Source: Treponema sp.
Lineage (GTDB): Bacteria > Spirochaetota > Spirochaetia > Treponematales > Breznakiellaceae
Assembly (NCBI GenBank): GCA_031260245.1
Contig: JAIRKH010000083.1
Coordinates: 28,617 to 92,616, forward strand
DNA length: 64,000 bases
Direction of reading: 5' to 3'
Under the pieces are notes generated by a model. It did not search any database. It saw only the letters and a list, made by a program, of their open reading frames with translations, and was not told the DNA's origin. The first letter of the stretch is position 1; the number at the start of each line of letters is the position of its first letter. The position numbers and the translations under genes were made by a program. Below are positions 32,745 through 40,916 of the stretch, one piece after another.

Positions 32745-33761
32745 TCAAGTATCTCCGTACATAATTTCGTAGCCGTTTCTAGGAAGAGCTTCTTTTGTTC
32801 CCCCCCCCCCCCGATTAATATTTAATATAAGGGCGTCAGCAAAGGCTTCTCCACCTTGCAAGTTCAATTTTTCCTGCGTCCCGCTTCTTCTTTCGCTGGG
32901 TCTGACGACGAGACGGCAGGGCAGGGTTACATCTCTGACATCATGTTTAGGGTCTCCCATCAGAGCTTTGAGGATCTTAAACGACTCAGCGCTCATCTTC
33001 GTATAAGGAATTTCCACAGTTGAAAAGGGGATTATTTGGCTTTCAATGGAGTTGTTAAATCCGCCGATTCGGTACGAGTCTGGTGGAAACCCCTGTTTCT
33101 GAAGGTAGAGAGCGGCTGGCAGAGTCATCAGGTCGCTTGAGCCAATCAGTGTGTCAAAGTCTTGCGTCGGTCTCAAGCCCCGCGCCGCGAAAAGTTGAAC
33201 GCACGCTGAAGCTCCGCGCGCCCAATCAAAAGGGTCGCTTATGAGTCTCTCGTTACAGGAGAGTCCGGACTCCGAAACCGCGTCCCGAAACCCCTGATAC
33301 CGGTCCATAGCCGAGTGGTGCGAGGATGGTCCTCTCAAGAAGGCGATGTTCCGCGAACCTGTTTGTATGAAGTAACGGGTCAAGCTCTTCATACCGTCAT
33401 ATGCGTCAAAACGTACACAGGGGTGTCCCTCAAGCTTGTCCGAAATGGTCGTGTGGGGCAAGTCTCCAAAATGTCGGTGAAAGTCGGAGAGTTCGGAAAG
33501 GCTGGAACAGCCAATAGAGGAACTCCAACTTATCAGTCCATCGAGATTCTGGGCGTTAGCTAATGAGTAGATAGGGTTGCGTAGGTATTCCATGTTGTCT
33601 TCAGCGTTGAGTTTGCCTCCGGGAAATACAAAGAGGCTCGTCTTCTCGTCCATCGCGGCCCGCGCGAAATGGGACCACACGCCGCAGGCCGAACCGGTGT
33701 GTATTGAAGCGAGGACTAGACCAATTTTATTCTTTTCTACCATGTTCATATTATATACCAA
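32745..33761 (-). CDS. Hybrid regulator, N-terminal LacI-type sensor part
   Basis: The 338 residues show a LacI/PurR-type periplasmic-binding-protein fold without its own helix-turn-helix: IGLVLASIHTGSACGVW, FVFPGGKL, DGLISWSSSIG, FDAYDGMKSLTRYFIQTGSRNIAFLRGP, and YRIGGFNNSIES...FSTVEIPYTKMSAESF. After LILNINR the frame enters a run of 13 G, reads GGGGTKEALPRN... in a wrong frame and stops within 60 nt. With 12 G it would continue as EQKKLFLETATKL into the downstream AraC fragment, giving one 1040-residue protein. The gene is therefore split by this tract, either as an off-phase or through an error. Confidence 0.88.
   Translation of the reverse strand: MVYNMNMVEKNKIGLVLASIHTGSACGVWSHFARAAMDEKTSLFVFPGGKLNAEDNMEYLRNPIYSLANAQNLDGLISWSSSIGCSSLSELSDFHRHFGDLPHTTISDKLEGHPCVRFDAYDGMKSLTRYFIQTGSRNIAFLRGPSSHHSAMDRYQGFRDAVSESGLSCNERLISDPFDWARGASACVQLFAARGLRPTQDFDTLIGSSDLMTLPAALYLQKQGFPPDSYRIGGFNNSIESQIIPFSTVEIPYTKMSAESFKILKALMGDPKHDVRDVTLPCRLVVRPSERRSGTQEKLNLQGGEAFADALILNINRGGGGTKEALPRNGYEIMYGDT
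32800..32812. repeat. C13 homopolymer (G13 on minus strand) splitting a regulator gene
   Basis: Thirteen C in a row lie inside the coding part between sensor and AraC modules. Frame arithmetic shows that 12 (or 15) bases restore a continuous frame from 33761 to 30638. It is the only tract of the four that sits inside a clearly conserved protein. Confidence 0.9.
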
Positions 33762-33847
33762 ATCTCACTTCTTGCAAGGATATTTTTCACATGAAAGCCG
33801 CGGTCCAGCCCGCGCCGATTTGCGCCGCCTTTAGGCGTTCACTGCGC

Positions 33848-33877
33848 TTGAAAGTTCCTTTGCTTTTGTGGTATAGT
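33848..33877 (+). promoter_or_regulatory. Candidate promoter of the lipoprotein-TolQR operon
   Basis: TTGAAA (33848-33853), an 18-nt spacer and TATAGT (33872-33877) lie upstream. Transcription would start about at the ATG 33883, so that ATG would be leaderless, or the ATGs at 33901/33904 are used. Confidence 0.5.
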
Positions 33878-33882
33878 CTCGT

Positions 33883-34740
33883 ATGAGCTTTTTTGGGCGA
33901 ATGATGAAAATGCCGTTGGCGCTTGGAGTCGCGCTCGTATGTTTCGGCTGCGCTCTTATAGTCCCAACTGAAAGGGTCGGACAGCTTATTGGAGGCGCTC
34001 TGCCCCAGAAAGCCACAGCCGTATATGCGGGCAGAGACGTCTCCTTATCTATGGGTGAAATAAACAAGGACGGGGACAGGAGCGGGACCGTGCAGTTGAC
34101 CGAATTTCCATTTTTGCAAATGCAGGCGGAGCTACGAGTGGACGAATCCTTCTTATGGACCGAATTGCGCTTCTTGGGCGCTAGTCCCTCTGGGTGGAAT
34201 GAATTCACCCAGGAACTGACGGGAGGCGGGAACGTCAGATTCACCGAAAGCTTCGCGTTCCTTAACGTACCCCGGACCGAACGCGGACAAATCGCAAGCG
34301 CAAATACGCTCTACAAGGACGGCAAACTACAGGAGGGGCAAGCCTTGTCGAATATGAGGGGTCGAGCCGAAAGGATTGACGCGCTGACCCAATGGATGCG
34401 CGCCCAGTTTGAGGACGCGCCCGTGCATTTCCCCAATGAGCGGGTATTCGAAGACTACTGGCGGCCCATTCTCCTGCCGGAAACGGTTTCCGCCAAGAAG
34501 AGACCTTCAACATGGACAGACGCGGGCGCATGGGTCATAGCCGAAGAGGTCAAGTGGAACACGTCCTATACGACGCGCGTTCTGCCCGAACATTTAAGAG
34601 CCGCGCGGGACTCAGGCGCTCTGCTCCGCGACTGGGAAGAAGCCCTGGCATGGCTCTACATGGACTATGAGTGGGATTATGTGCAGAGCCTCTTTTCCCA
34701 GGGGCGCCTGACTCTTGTCAGAAAGCAAGGAGGTAAATAA
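33883..34740 (+). CDS. Exported protein of unknown function upstream of TolQR
   Basis: This 285-residue protein has an N-terminal hydrophobic segment (MPLALGVALVCFGCALIVP) that may be a signal anchor or a lipoprotein signal (cysteine after FG). The remainder is soluble, with no recognised domain. The next gene, a TolQ/ExbB homologue, starts one nt after its stop, so it probably works with the Tol/Exb energised complex in the periplasm. The start is uncertain because the promoter -10 ends 5 nt before the first ATG. Confidence 0.65.
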   Translation: MSFFGRMMKMPLALGVALVCFGCALIVPTERVGQLIGGALPQKATAVYAGRDVSLSMGEINKDGDRSGTVQLTEFPFLQMQAELRVDESFLWTELRFLGASPSGWNEFTQELTGGGNVRFTESFAFLNVPRTERGQIASANTLYKDGKLQEGQALSNMRGRAERIDALTQWMRAQFEDAPVHFPNERVFEDYWRPILLPETVSAKKRPSTWTDAGAWVIAEEVKWNTSYTTRVLPEHLRAARDSGALLRDWEEALAWLYMDYEWDYVQSLFSQGRLTLVRKQGGK

Positions 34741-34741
34741 C

Positions 34742-35449
34742 GTGGAGAATTTTTCGTTGATAGATATTTTCAGGATGGGCGGTATATTTATGTGGCCCCT
34801 CCTGGTTTTTTCTATTTGGACTTTTGCCATTGTCATTGAGCGCGCGGTCTACTTTCTTTATCACAACCTGCACGTTGAGGACCTTGAAGTCAAGGTGCAG
34901 GGCTATCTTGCCACAGGCAATATGAGGGGCGCGCAGGATTACTTATCCGCGCTTGCTAAGAAACAGTTAGGCGCGCGCGCGCTTCTCGCCATGGTCAAAC
35001 AGCGCGACATACCAGAGAGCCAGTTAGAAAAGGCGGTGGAAGCCTCGGCCGCAGACTGCATTAGGGAAATGGAGACTGGTTTCAACTTCCTGACAGCGCT
35101 CGGCTCCCTTTCTCCGCTCACTGGCTTTTTGGGAACGGTTTCTGGAATGATTGGCGCGTTCAGGTCCATCGCAGAAGCGGAAAACGTCAACGCACAAATC
35201 GTAGCAAGCGGTATCTATGAAGCCTTGGTAACTACTGTCTTTGGTCTCATCATCGCTATAGCCGCTATGCTTGCCCATGCGTTTCTGTCGCACTTGGTCG
35301 ACTCTTTCGCTTCGGATATGGAAAAAACGTGCTCAGACCTTATGATTGACATAACCCGCCTCAACGCAATGGGCAGAGGTAGAACGGACTTGAAGCTGTT
35401 GCCAAGCCCTCGTCCTAACCAGGTGCTTTCGTTGGAAGAGTACACATAA
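34742..35449 (+). CDS. MotA/TolQ/ExbB proton channel family protein
   Basis: This inner-membrane channel subunit uses the proton gradient to energise outer-membrane processes with TolR/ExbD. It has helices at about 13-35, 130-155 and 165-195. The motif FNFLTALGSLSPLTGFLGTVSGMIGAF is the conserved MotA/ExbB core. I chose the GTG at 34742 because AAGGAGG (34727-34733) is at the right distance; the ORF-track start at 34715 lies inside the preceding gene. The stop overlaps the start of the first ExbD gene. Confidence 0.92.
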   Translation: MENFSLIDIFRMGGIFMWPLLVFSIWTFAIVIERAVYFLYHNLHVEDLEVKVQGYLATGNMRGAQDYLSALAKKQLGARALLAMVKQRDIPESQLEKAVEASAADCIREMETGFNFLTALGSLSPLTGFLGTVSGMIGAFRSIAEAENVNAQIVASGIYEALVTTVFGLIIAIAAMLAHAFLSHLVDSFASDMEKTCSDLMIDITRLNAMGRGRTDLKLLPSPRPNQVLSLEEYT

Positions 35450-35850
35450 TGCGAATTCACCGCGAGAAAAGAAATCCTTTTGAAGCCTCAAGCGTGTCGA
35501 GCGATATTGCCTTCCTGCTCATAATTTACTTCATCGTCATAGCTGGTTTCAGCGTCAACAAAGGTCTCTTGTTGAACTTGCCCGAAAAAGACTCGACTCG
35601 CCTGTTACTAAAAGAAGATATTCTCCGCTTTGAAATGGACCGCGTAGGCGCGGTGTCGGTAAACGGAAGCTATCTTGACAAAGACGGCGTGGAACGAGAA
35701 ATTCGACAGGCTGTCGCCGAAAGACCTAATATCGCGGTGGTCCTTGAAATAGCGCCTGCCGCGCCTTGGCAAAGCGTGGTGTCCTTCGTGGAACTCGCCC
35801 AAAATTTACGAGTGGATTCCTTTTCATTCGCCATGGAGGAGGAACAATGA
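35449..35850 (+). CDS. ExbD/TolR family protein (first copy)
   Basis: This 133-residue protein has one N-terminal transmembrane helix (about 17-38, SSDIAFLLIIYFIVIAGF) with the conserved Asp in the membrane (SDIAF) that carries protons. A small periplasmic domain follows (RPNIAVVLEIAPAAPWQSVVSFVELAQNL). It overlaps both neighbours by a few nt, so the four genes 33883-36239 form a tightly coupled operon. Confidence 0.88.
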   Translation: MRIHREKRNPFEASSVSSDIAFLLIIYFIVIAGFSVNKGLLLNLPEKDSTRLLLKEDILRFEMDRVGAVSVNGSYLDKDGVEREIRQAVAERPNIAVVLEIAPAAPWQSVVSFVELAQNLRVDSFSFAMEEEQ

Positions 35851-36239
35851 ACATCAGACGCGGACGTAGACGTTTTTCGATTCCTCTTGACTCTATGTCA
35901 GACGTTGCCTTTATCTTGCTCATATTCATCATGTTCCTTTCCCTAATAAATTACCGACAGGAAATAAAAATTGAATATCCGGAAGCGGAAACGGCGAAGA
36001 AGACCGATGTGGAGAAAAACCTCGAAATCTGGATTGACAGGGATGGGGAACTTTACCTTAACGGTTCCTTAAGCGATTTAAAGACTCTGGAGGACAGCGT
36101 TATTGAGGCGTATCAGAACGCGCCCAGTACTCGCGTTCACGTCATCGCGGATAAGAATACGCGATTTGAAAGAGTGAATCGTGTTCTGCAAACGCTTCAA
36201 ATCCTGCAATACCGCGTAGTGAGCCTCGTGGCGAGGTGA
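35847..36239 (+). CDS. ExbD/TolR family protein (second copy)
   Basis: This 130-residue protein has the pattern DSMSDVAFILLIFIMFLSLIN, with the functional Asp (SDVAF), and a periplasmic domain (STRVHVIADKNTRFERVNRVLQTLQ). I use the ATG at 35847, which overlaps the previous stop as ATGA and follows GGAGGA; the ORF-track start at 35766 lies within the first ExbD gene. Two consecutive ExbD genes with one ExbB suggest a heteromeric ExbB-D-D complex, for example for TonB-dependent uptake or Tol-type envelope maintenance. Confidence 0.9.
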   Translation: MNIRRGRRRFSIPLDSMSDVAFILLIFIMFLSLINYRQEIKIEYPEAETAKKTDVEKNLEIWIDRDGELYLNGSLSDLKTLEDSVIEAYQNAPSTRVHVIADKNTRFERVNRVLQTLQILQYRVVSLVAR

Positions 36240-36604
36240 ACTATTCGCTCTCGGATTACAAGCGCGAATTTTTACCTCAATTCAGACTCCATTTTATGAG
36301 AATAAACGCGGAAACGTCATCAGCGGCAGTTTATCTGATATAAAACTACTATATAAGCGCAGGCTCCGCCTGTTTAACGACTTCACACAGGGCGTTGTTT
36401 GAAAAGGATCGCCGCTGTGCGAGACTCTCGCATAGCGGGCGCACCGAAAAACATACCGCCGTCTAAAGCGTTTTGGAAAGCGTCCCCCTTTTTTATGACT
36501 TCTTAACGAGGCGTAAATGGTCCGCCTTGTTCCACAGGAGAGGGGAAATCCTCTCTCCTTATGTAACACGATCGATCAAAGATTTATTCCCCTTTGGGCT
36601 TAAT

Positions 36605-36635
36605 ACCCCGCCCCTTTGGGGCGAGGATTTTTTAT
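36605..36635 (+). terminator. Rho-independent terminator
   Basis: A GC stem CCGCCCC-TTT-GGGGCG (about 36608-36623) is followed by AGGATTTTTTATTT. It is far (about 370 nt) after the TolR operon but directly before the cyclase promoter, so it may insulate that gene. Confidence 0.7.
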
Positions 36636-36641
36636 TTCCCC

Positions 36642-36668
36642 TTGACTTTTTTTCGAAAGAGGTATAAA
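36642..36668 (+). promoter_or_regulatory. Candidate promoter of the cyclase gene
   Basis: TTGACT (36642-36647) and TATAAA (36663-36668) have a short 15-nt spacer. The -10 ends 7 nt before the ATG, so the transcript would be leaderless or nearly so. Confidence 0.4.
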
Positions 36669-36675
36669 AATAACT

Positions 36676-38373
36676 ATGAAACAGGATAAAAAAAGAGGTT
36701 TGTTTCAAAAAATCGGCGAAACTTCAATGGTACCTATTTCCGCCAAGATTGTGATTATCGTATCAGTTCTGTTGTTTGTTTCAAATTTCGCTACTAACTA
36801 TTTAACCATTTCCTTTCTTCGCAAGGAAACGATGGAAATGAACAGCCGATTGCTTGCGCGGGAACTGAAAGAAATCTACATAAACGCGGGAAACCAATAC
36901 CAAATATACCTGTTTTCAGGGAATAAACAAGAAGCGATGGATTTCATCGTCCAGCCCGCAGAGAAGAGTATGACCCACCCCGGAAGCTGGGCCGTCGGCG
37001 CGCTCCCATCGGGAGGGTTGCTTTTTAAAACCGCGGCCGCGACGCCTGAACGCCTGCCCGACGAAAAGTTGCTGGACGAGATAACGCAAGCTAAAGAGAA
37101 CGGAGTAGACGAAGGCGCGCGCTTCTTCGATACGCCCTACGGCGAATACTTCGGGGTCTACAAATACCACGAAGACTGGGGCGTGTTCCTGATCCGCGCG
37201 GATTTAATGGCCGACCTCATGCGCGAATCAAACGCGGTCTTTAAACGAATAGTCGCTATTATCGTCGTCCTGACCGTCGTATTTATAATCGTGAGTTTCT
37301 GCGCGCTCTTTCGCCTTCTGCGTTTCGTCAAGGTCATAAGCCGCTCCCTCTACGACATGCAGCAGATGCAGGAGCTTACGCTCATAGACCTGAAGGAAGC
37401 CCCAGCCGACGACATCACCTATCTGGGCGTTTCCTTCAACTCGCTGGCGTCTTCTATTAACAACCTACTCGGCATCTTCCGCAAATTCGCGTCCCGCGAC
37501 GTGGTGAACAAAGCGTACCGCGACCGTATCGTAAACCTCGAAGGCGAACAGCGGGAACTGTCCATACTTTTTACCGACATCAAAAGTTTTACCAACATGA
37601 CGGAAACTCTGGGCAACGACATCATAGACCTTATCAACCTGCACTACAACAGCGCGATTCATATCATACACAGCAACGGCGGCATCGTCGGCTCTATCAT
37701 CGGAGACGCCCTGCTCGCGGTCTACGGCGCGGACGAAGAAACCGTCGACCAGAACAAGTCTCTTGCGGCTCTGCTCTCCGCATGGAAACTGCAAGACGCG
37801 GCCCTGGAGTTGCGGAATAGTATGCTCGAAAACCGTCAGGCGATTGAACAAACCCGCGCTCTCACGCCCCGCGAAGAAGAGGTGTTCAAGGCCGTGATGC
37901 TCGCCATCGGCGTGGGCATAGATGGAGGCGCGGTGTTCTACGGCACCATCGGCTCCAACGAGCGTATGACGAACACGGTCATCGGAGATAACGTGAATTC
38001 CGCGTCCCGTATCGAGGGTCTGACCCGCATCTACCAGCTTCCGGTCATCGTGTCGGAATACGTGAGGGATGATGTCGCGGAGAAAACCGACCGCTTCCGA
38101 TTCTTCGAGATCGACACGGTGCAGATGAAAGGCAAGACAAAGGGGAAAAAAGTGTTCTACCCTATGGACATAGAGCTGATCGGAGACAAGGATATCGCCG
38201 AATGGGAGGTCTTTGAACAGGCTCTGACTTATTACTACGACGGAAATTGGGATATGGCGCGCGCCGGTTTCAACTCGCTGACTATTCCGGTCGCCGAGGT
38301 ATTTAAACAGCGCGTTAATACACGGGAAGTCCCGGAAGGATGGAATGGAATATGGACGATGACAAGCAAATAA
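36676..38373 (+). CDS. Adenylate/guanylate cyclase, membrane-bound (class III)
   Basis: The 565 residues have transmembrane helices at about 22-45 and 190-215 with an extracytoplasmic sensor between them. A HAMP-like linker (about 215-275) and a class III cyclase catalytic domain (about 285-500) follow. The domain shows RELSILFTDIKSFTNMTE (first metal Asp), GGIVGSIIGDALLAVYG (second Asp), and GVGIDGGAVFYGTIGSNERMTNTVIGDNVNSASRIEG. It makes cAMP or cGMP from NTP; the specificity residues do not settle which. The C-terminus extends beyond the domain by about 60 residues and overlaps the next gene by about 22 nt. Confidence 0.92.
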   Translation: MKQDKKRGLFQKIGETSMVPISAKIVIIVSVLLFVSNFATNYLTISFLRKETMEMNSRLLARELKEIYINAGNQYQIYLFSGNKQEAMDFIVQPAEKSMTHPGSWAVGALPSGGLLFKTAAATPERLPDEKLLDEITQAKENGVDEGARFFDTPYGEYFGVYKYHEDWGVFLIRADLMADLMRESNAVFKRIVAIIVVLTVVFIIVSFCALFRLLRFVKVISRSLYDMQQMQELTLIDLKEAPADDITYLGVSFNSLASSINNLLGIFRKFASRDVVNKAYRDRIVNLEGEQRELSILFTDIKSFTNMTETLGNDIIDLINLHYNSAIHIIHSNGGIVGSIIGDALLAVYGADEETVDQNKSLAALLSAWKLQDAALELRNSMLENRQAIEQTRALTPREEEVFKAVMLAIGVGIDGGAVFYGTIGSNERMTNTVIGDNVNSASRIEGLTRIYQLPVIVSEYVRDDVAEKTDRFRFFEIDTVQMKGKTKGKKVFYPMDIELIGDKDIAEWEVFEQALTYYYDGNWDMARAGFNSLTIPVAEVFKQRVNTREVPEGWNGIWTMTSK

Positions 38374-40061
38374 CCGCGCTGACTGGTTTTGATTTCGTTG
38401 ATAGAGAGACGCGCCTGTTCTTCCGCGAAGACGCCATAAAGATCCTCAAGGGCGACGCGCCGGACGTCTACGACCTGGAAACGGAATTCGCCAAGGCGAA
38501 AAAAAACCGCTCCTGGTTCGTCATTCTGATTATACTCGGCGTTACCGTCGCGACTGTATGCGGGCTTCTCATAACGACGCGGATTATCAACACGCGGACG
38601 CGGAACGTGCCGGAGAGCATCAACACCTTCGACGACCTAAACCTCAAGAATCTTCTCGATATGGCGAGCCGCATCGAGTTCTCTTACCAAACGACGCTTG
38701 CGGAAAAATCCGCGCTCGAAGGCGAAATGGCTGTGGAGTTAAACAAGCTCGAAACAAACGCCGAAACCGAACGCGCAGCCATACGCGCTCTCTCTCTGCC
38801 GCGCGTCGACGAAAACGCCCGCATCGCCCAAGCGACAGCGAAACTGCTCGTGGATACGGATAAAGTACGAGCGAAATACGCGGAGCCCTTGGTCGCCCTG
38901 AACGCAAAGCTCGAAGAATACAGGAGTCAAATCGCCTCCTTTGACAAAGCTCGTATCGAGCAGGCCGAGGAACAACGAAAAACTGCCAACGCCGAATACC
39001 TGCGCTTCGAACATGAGAAAGAGACGATACGCGCCCAGTACGAGGAAACCATAGCGAATCTCCTCGCGGTACTTACCGAGTCTCAAAAGGTCGGCTTGCA
39101 GACGCAATTAGAAAGTATCGACGTGGTGTCCTCAAAATACAAGGCGGAAATCGCGGAGCTCGATCCGGTGTGGGAGAACGAGCGGAACGCGGCCGTCATA
39201 GCGAGTATAGGCGCGCCGCCAGACGCGGAGCTTCCTCTGCCCGATGAAAGAATGAGAATTCTCGCCGAAATAAACGCCGCTTACCGTAATATGAACGCGC
39301 TCTCATCAGAATTGCTCACTATCCCCTGGAAAAACAACACGCCCTCTTACGTTAAAGCTATGGACGCGCTCTTCTACGAAACCGCGCGCTCCGCGGGCGC
39401 CGAGATTCAACAGCTCGCCGATACTATGGACGCGCAAAAACAGGCGCTTGAAACGCAAATCGCCGAATTACAGTCCTTGCTCGCCGACGCCTCTGCTGAA
39501 GCCGAAGCCGCCAAAGCGGACAACGCTTCTCTGGCCGCGCGCCTAGCGGACTTGACTGTGGAACGAGAAGCGCTGTCCGCGGAAAAGCAGGCGCTTACTC
39601 AAGAGAAGAACCTCCTTACTCAAGAAAGAGAGGCTCTTACCCGAGAAAAAGCGACGTTAATTGCGGAGCGAGAAGCGCTATCCGCCGAGAAACAGACGCT
39701 TACCCAAGAGAAGAACGCTCTCATCGGCGAAAGCGCGACGCTTTCCCATAACCTGGACGCCGCAAATGACTTGCTTGCCCGAAACCGCCGATTCTTCCGC
39801 GCGGTAACGGAAAAAAATGGCGCGGCCGGATACGTCGTGGATCCAAGAAGCAGAACGGATATTCTTGTCTACATTGACCCGCTGTTCGGGCTTTCGTTTG
39901 AGGGTCAAAGGGCGTTCGTATTCAGAACTGGTAACGAATACGTGGGTTCCGTAACGATTTCCGGCTCGGGCGGGGTGTTCACGGCCAGGACTGTAGAACT
40001 TGCCCAAGGTATGGCTATTGAGCCTAACGACAAGATTTTGCTTGAAACAAAGGGACGGTAA
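38352..40061 (+). CDS. Membrane-anchored coiled-coil protein
   Basis: This protein of about 569 residues has a short cytoplasmic start, one transmembrane helix (about 55-78, SWFVILIILGVTVATVCGLL), a long alpha-helical coiled coil (about 85-480), and a C-terminal beta-rich domain of about 80 residues (GYVVDPRSRTDILVYIDPLFGLSF...). Near 410-455 the segment EREALSAEKQALTQEKNLLTQ is repeated with small changes, visible also in the DNA. The gene overlaps the cyclase end, so both are likely one operon and may act together. ATG 38352 is preferred over 38340 because the latter has no room for a ribosome-binding site. The function is unknown. Confidence 0.8.
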   Translation: MDDDKQITALTGFDFVDRETRLFFREDAIKILKGDAPDVYDLETEFAKAKKNRSWFVILIILGVTVATVCGLLITTRIINTRTRNVPESINTFDDLNLKNLLDMASRIEFSYQTTLAEKSALEGEMAVELNKLETNAETERAAIRALSLPRVDENARIAQATAKLLVDTDKVRAKYAEPLVALNAKLEEYRSQIASFDKARIEQAEEQRKTANAEYLRFEHEKETIRAQYEETIANLLAVLTESQKVGLQTQLESIDVVSSKYKAEIAELDPVWENERNAAVIASIGAPPDAELPLPDERMRILAEINAAYRNMNALSSELLTIPWKNNTPSYVKAMDALFYETARSAGAEIQQLADTMDAQKQALETQIAELQSLLADASAEAEAAKADNASLAARLADLTVEREALSAEKQALTQEKNLLTQEREALTREKATLIAEREALSAEKQTLTQEKNALIGESATLSHNLDAANDLLARNRRFFRAVTEKNGAAGYVVDPRSRTDILVYIDPLFGLSFEGQRAFVFRTGNEYVGSVTISGSGGVFTARTVELAQGMAIEPNDKILLETKGR

Positions 40062-40113
40062 ATTGACGTGAGCGGCGGCGGTAAAAGCGCGCTATAAATT
40101 TTTAGGAGGAAAA

Positions 40114-40845
40114 ATGTACAGGAAAATTATTTTTATTGGTTTATTGTTTGCCTGCGCGGGGCTTAACGCGCAGGAATGGGAAAAGCGGAACGAAAGGAAG
40201 GAAGGCTCCGAGACCGTTACAGAATTGGCGTCTTCGGGTGGGCTGGTCTGCCGCGTCGTCTCCGCGAATGAATTGAACGACGCGGACGCGCGAGTCGTGG
40301 GCGCCAGTCTGAACGCGGTGTGGGCGATTCCGGGTATGCGAGGGACCGAGTCTTCGGCGTATATGGACGAGAAGGGCGACGGCGGTTTTCGGCTCGTCGT
40401 ATACCCGGAATCGTTTACGAACGGCGGCGAAGAGTTGAGCGGCTATTTCCCTTCCGGTATGGCGTTTTACTACCACACGAGTCTTTTCTACGATATTTCT
40501 ATGAAGGTGGGCGACTTCATGCCGAAGGTTACCGGCGCGTTCGTGTCGCCCGACGGGTTAATTAAGCACGTTTCAGCCGCTATTTTGATGCCGGAGATGT
40601 ATATGTTCGACCAGTCTCTTCTGGGGCGCATAGACCGTCTCGAAAAGGCGCTTGTCGCGGCGCTTGCCAAATCCGCGCCGAAAACGGGCGTGTCCCCAGA
40701 AACGACGCTTGCCGTCCTAAACGAGTATAACGCGAATCCTAATCAAAACGCGGAAGCAGTTTTCGCCGCGCTGAAAAAGAAAGGACTCAAAACAAACGTC
40801 AAAGAAGTACGAGCTGTGTTGTGGACGTATTTCGGAATTCTTTAG
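40114..40845 (+). CDS. Exported protein of unknown function
   Basis: This 243-residue protein has a signal peptide (MYRKIIFIGLLFACAGLNAQE) and AGGAGG before the ATG. The central part (about 30-160) is probably beta-rich. The C-terminal 80 residues are helical, with a repeated hydrophobic pattern (VFAALKKKGLKTNVKEVRAVLWTYFG). No domain is recognised. It lies between the coiled-coil gene and a chemoreceptor, about 50 nt after the former, so it may belong to the same operon. Confidence 0.75.
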   Translation: MYRKIIFIGLLFACAGLNAQEWEKRNERKEGSETVTELASSGGLVCRVVSANELNDADARVVGASLNAVWAIPGMRGTESSAYMDEKGDGGFRLVVYPESFTNGGEELSGYFPSGMAFYYHTSLFYDISMKVGDFMPKVTGAFVSPDGLIKHVSAAILMPEMYMFDQSLLGRIDRLEKALVAALAKSAPKTGVSPETTLAVLNEYNANPNQNAEAVFAALKKKGLKTNVKEVRAVLWTYFGIL

Positions 40846-40850
40846 CTATT

Positions 40851-40882
40851 GAGGTTGTTTCAAAACCTCACGTTTTGAAACA
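40851..40882. repeat. Overlapping alternative hairpins upstream of the MCP gene
   Basis: GAGGTT-GTTTCAA-AACCTC (40851-40869) and TGTTTCAAAAC-CTCAC-GTTTTGAAACA (40857-40882) share bases, so only one can form. There is no following U-run, so I do not call a terminator. Confidence 0.5.
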
Positions 40883-40916
40883 GCGTTAAGATAAAGTAAT
40901 ACAGAGGAGGAAAAGT

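Larger units (their letters stand above)
36240..36675. other. Intergenic region with terminator and promoter
   Basis: The first 360 nt hold no gene that I can recognise. An intrinsic terminator (36605-36635) and a promoter-like -10 directly before the cyclase gene occupy the end. Confidence 0.6.
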
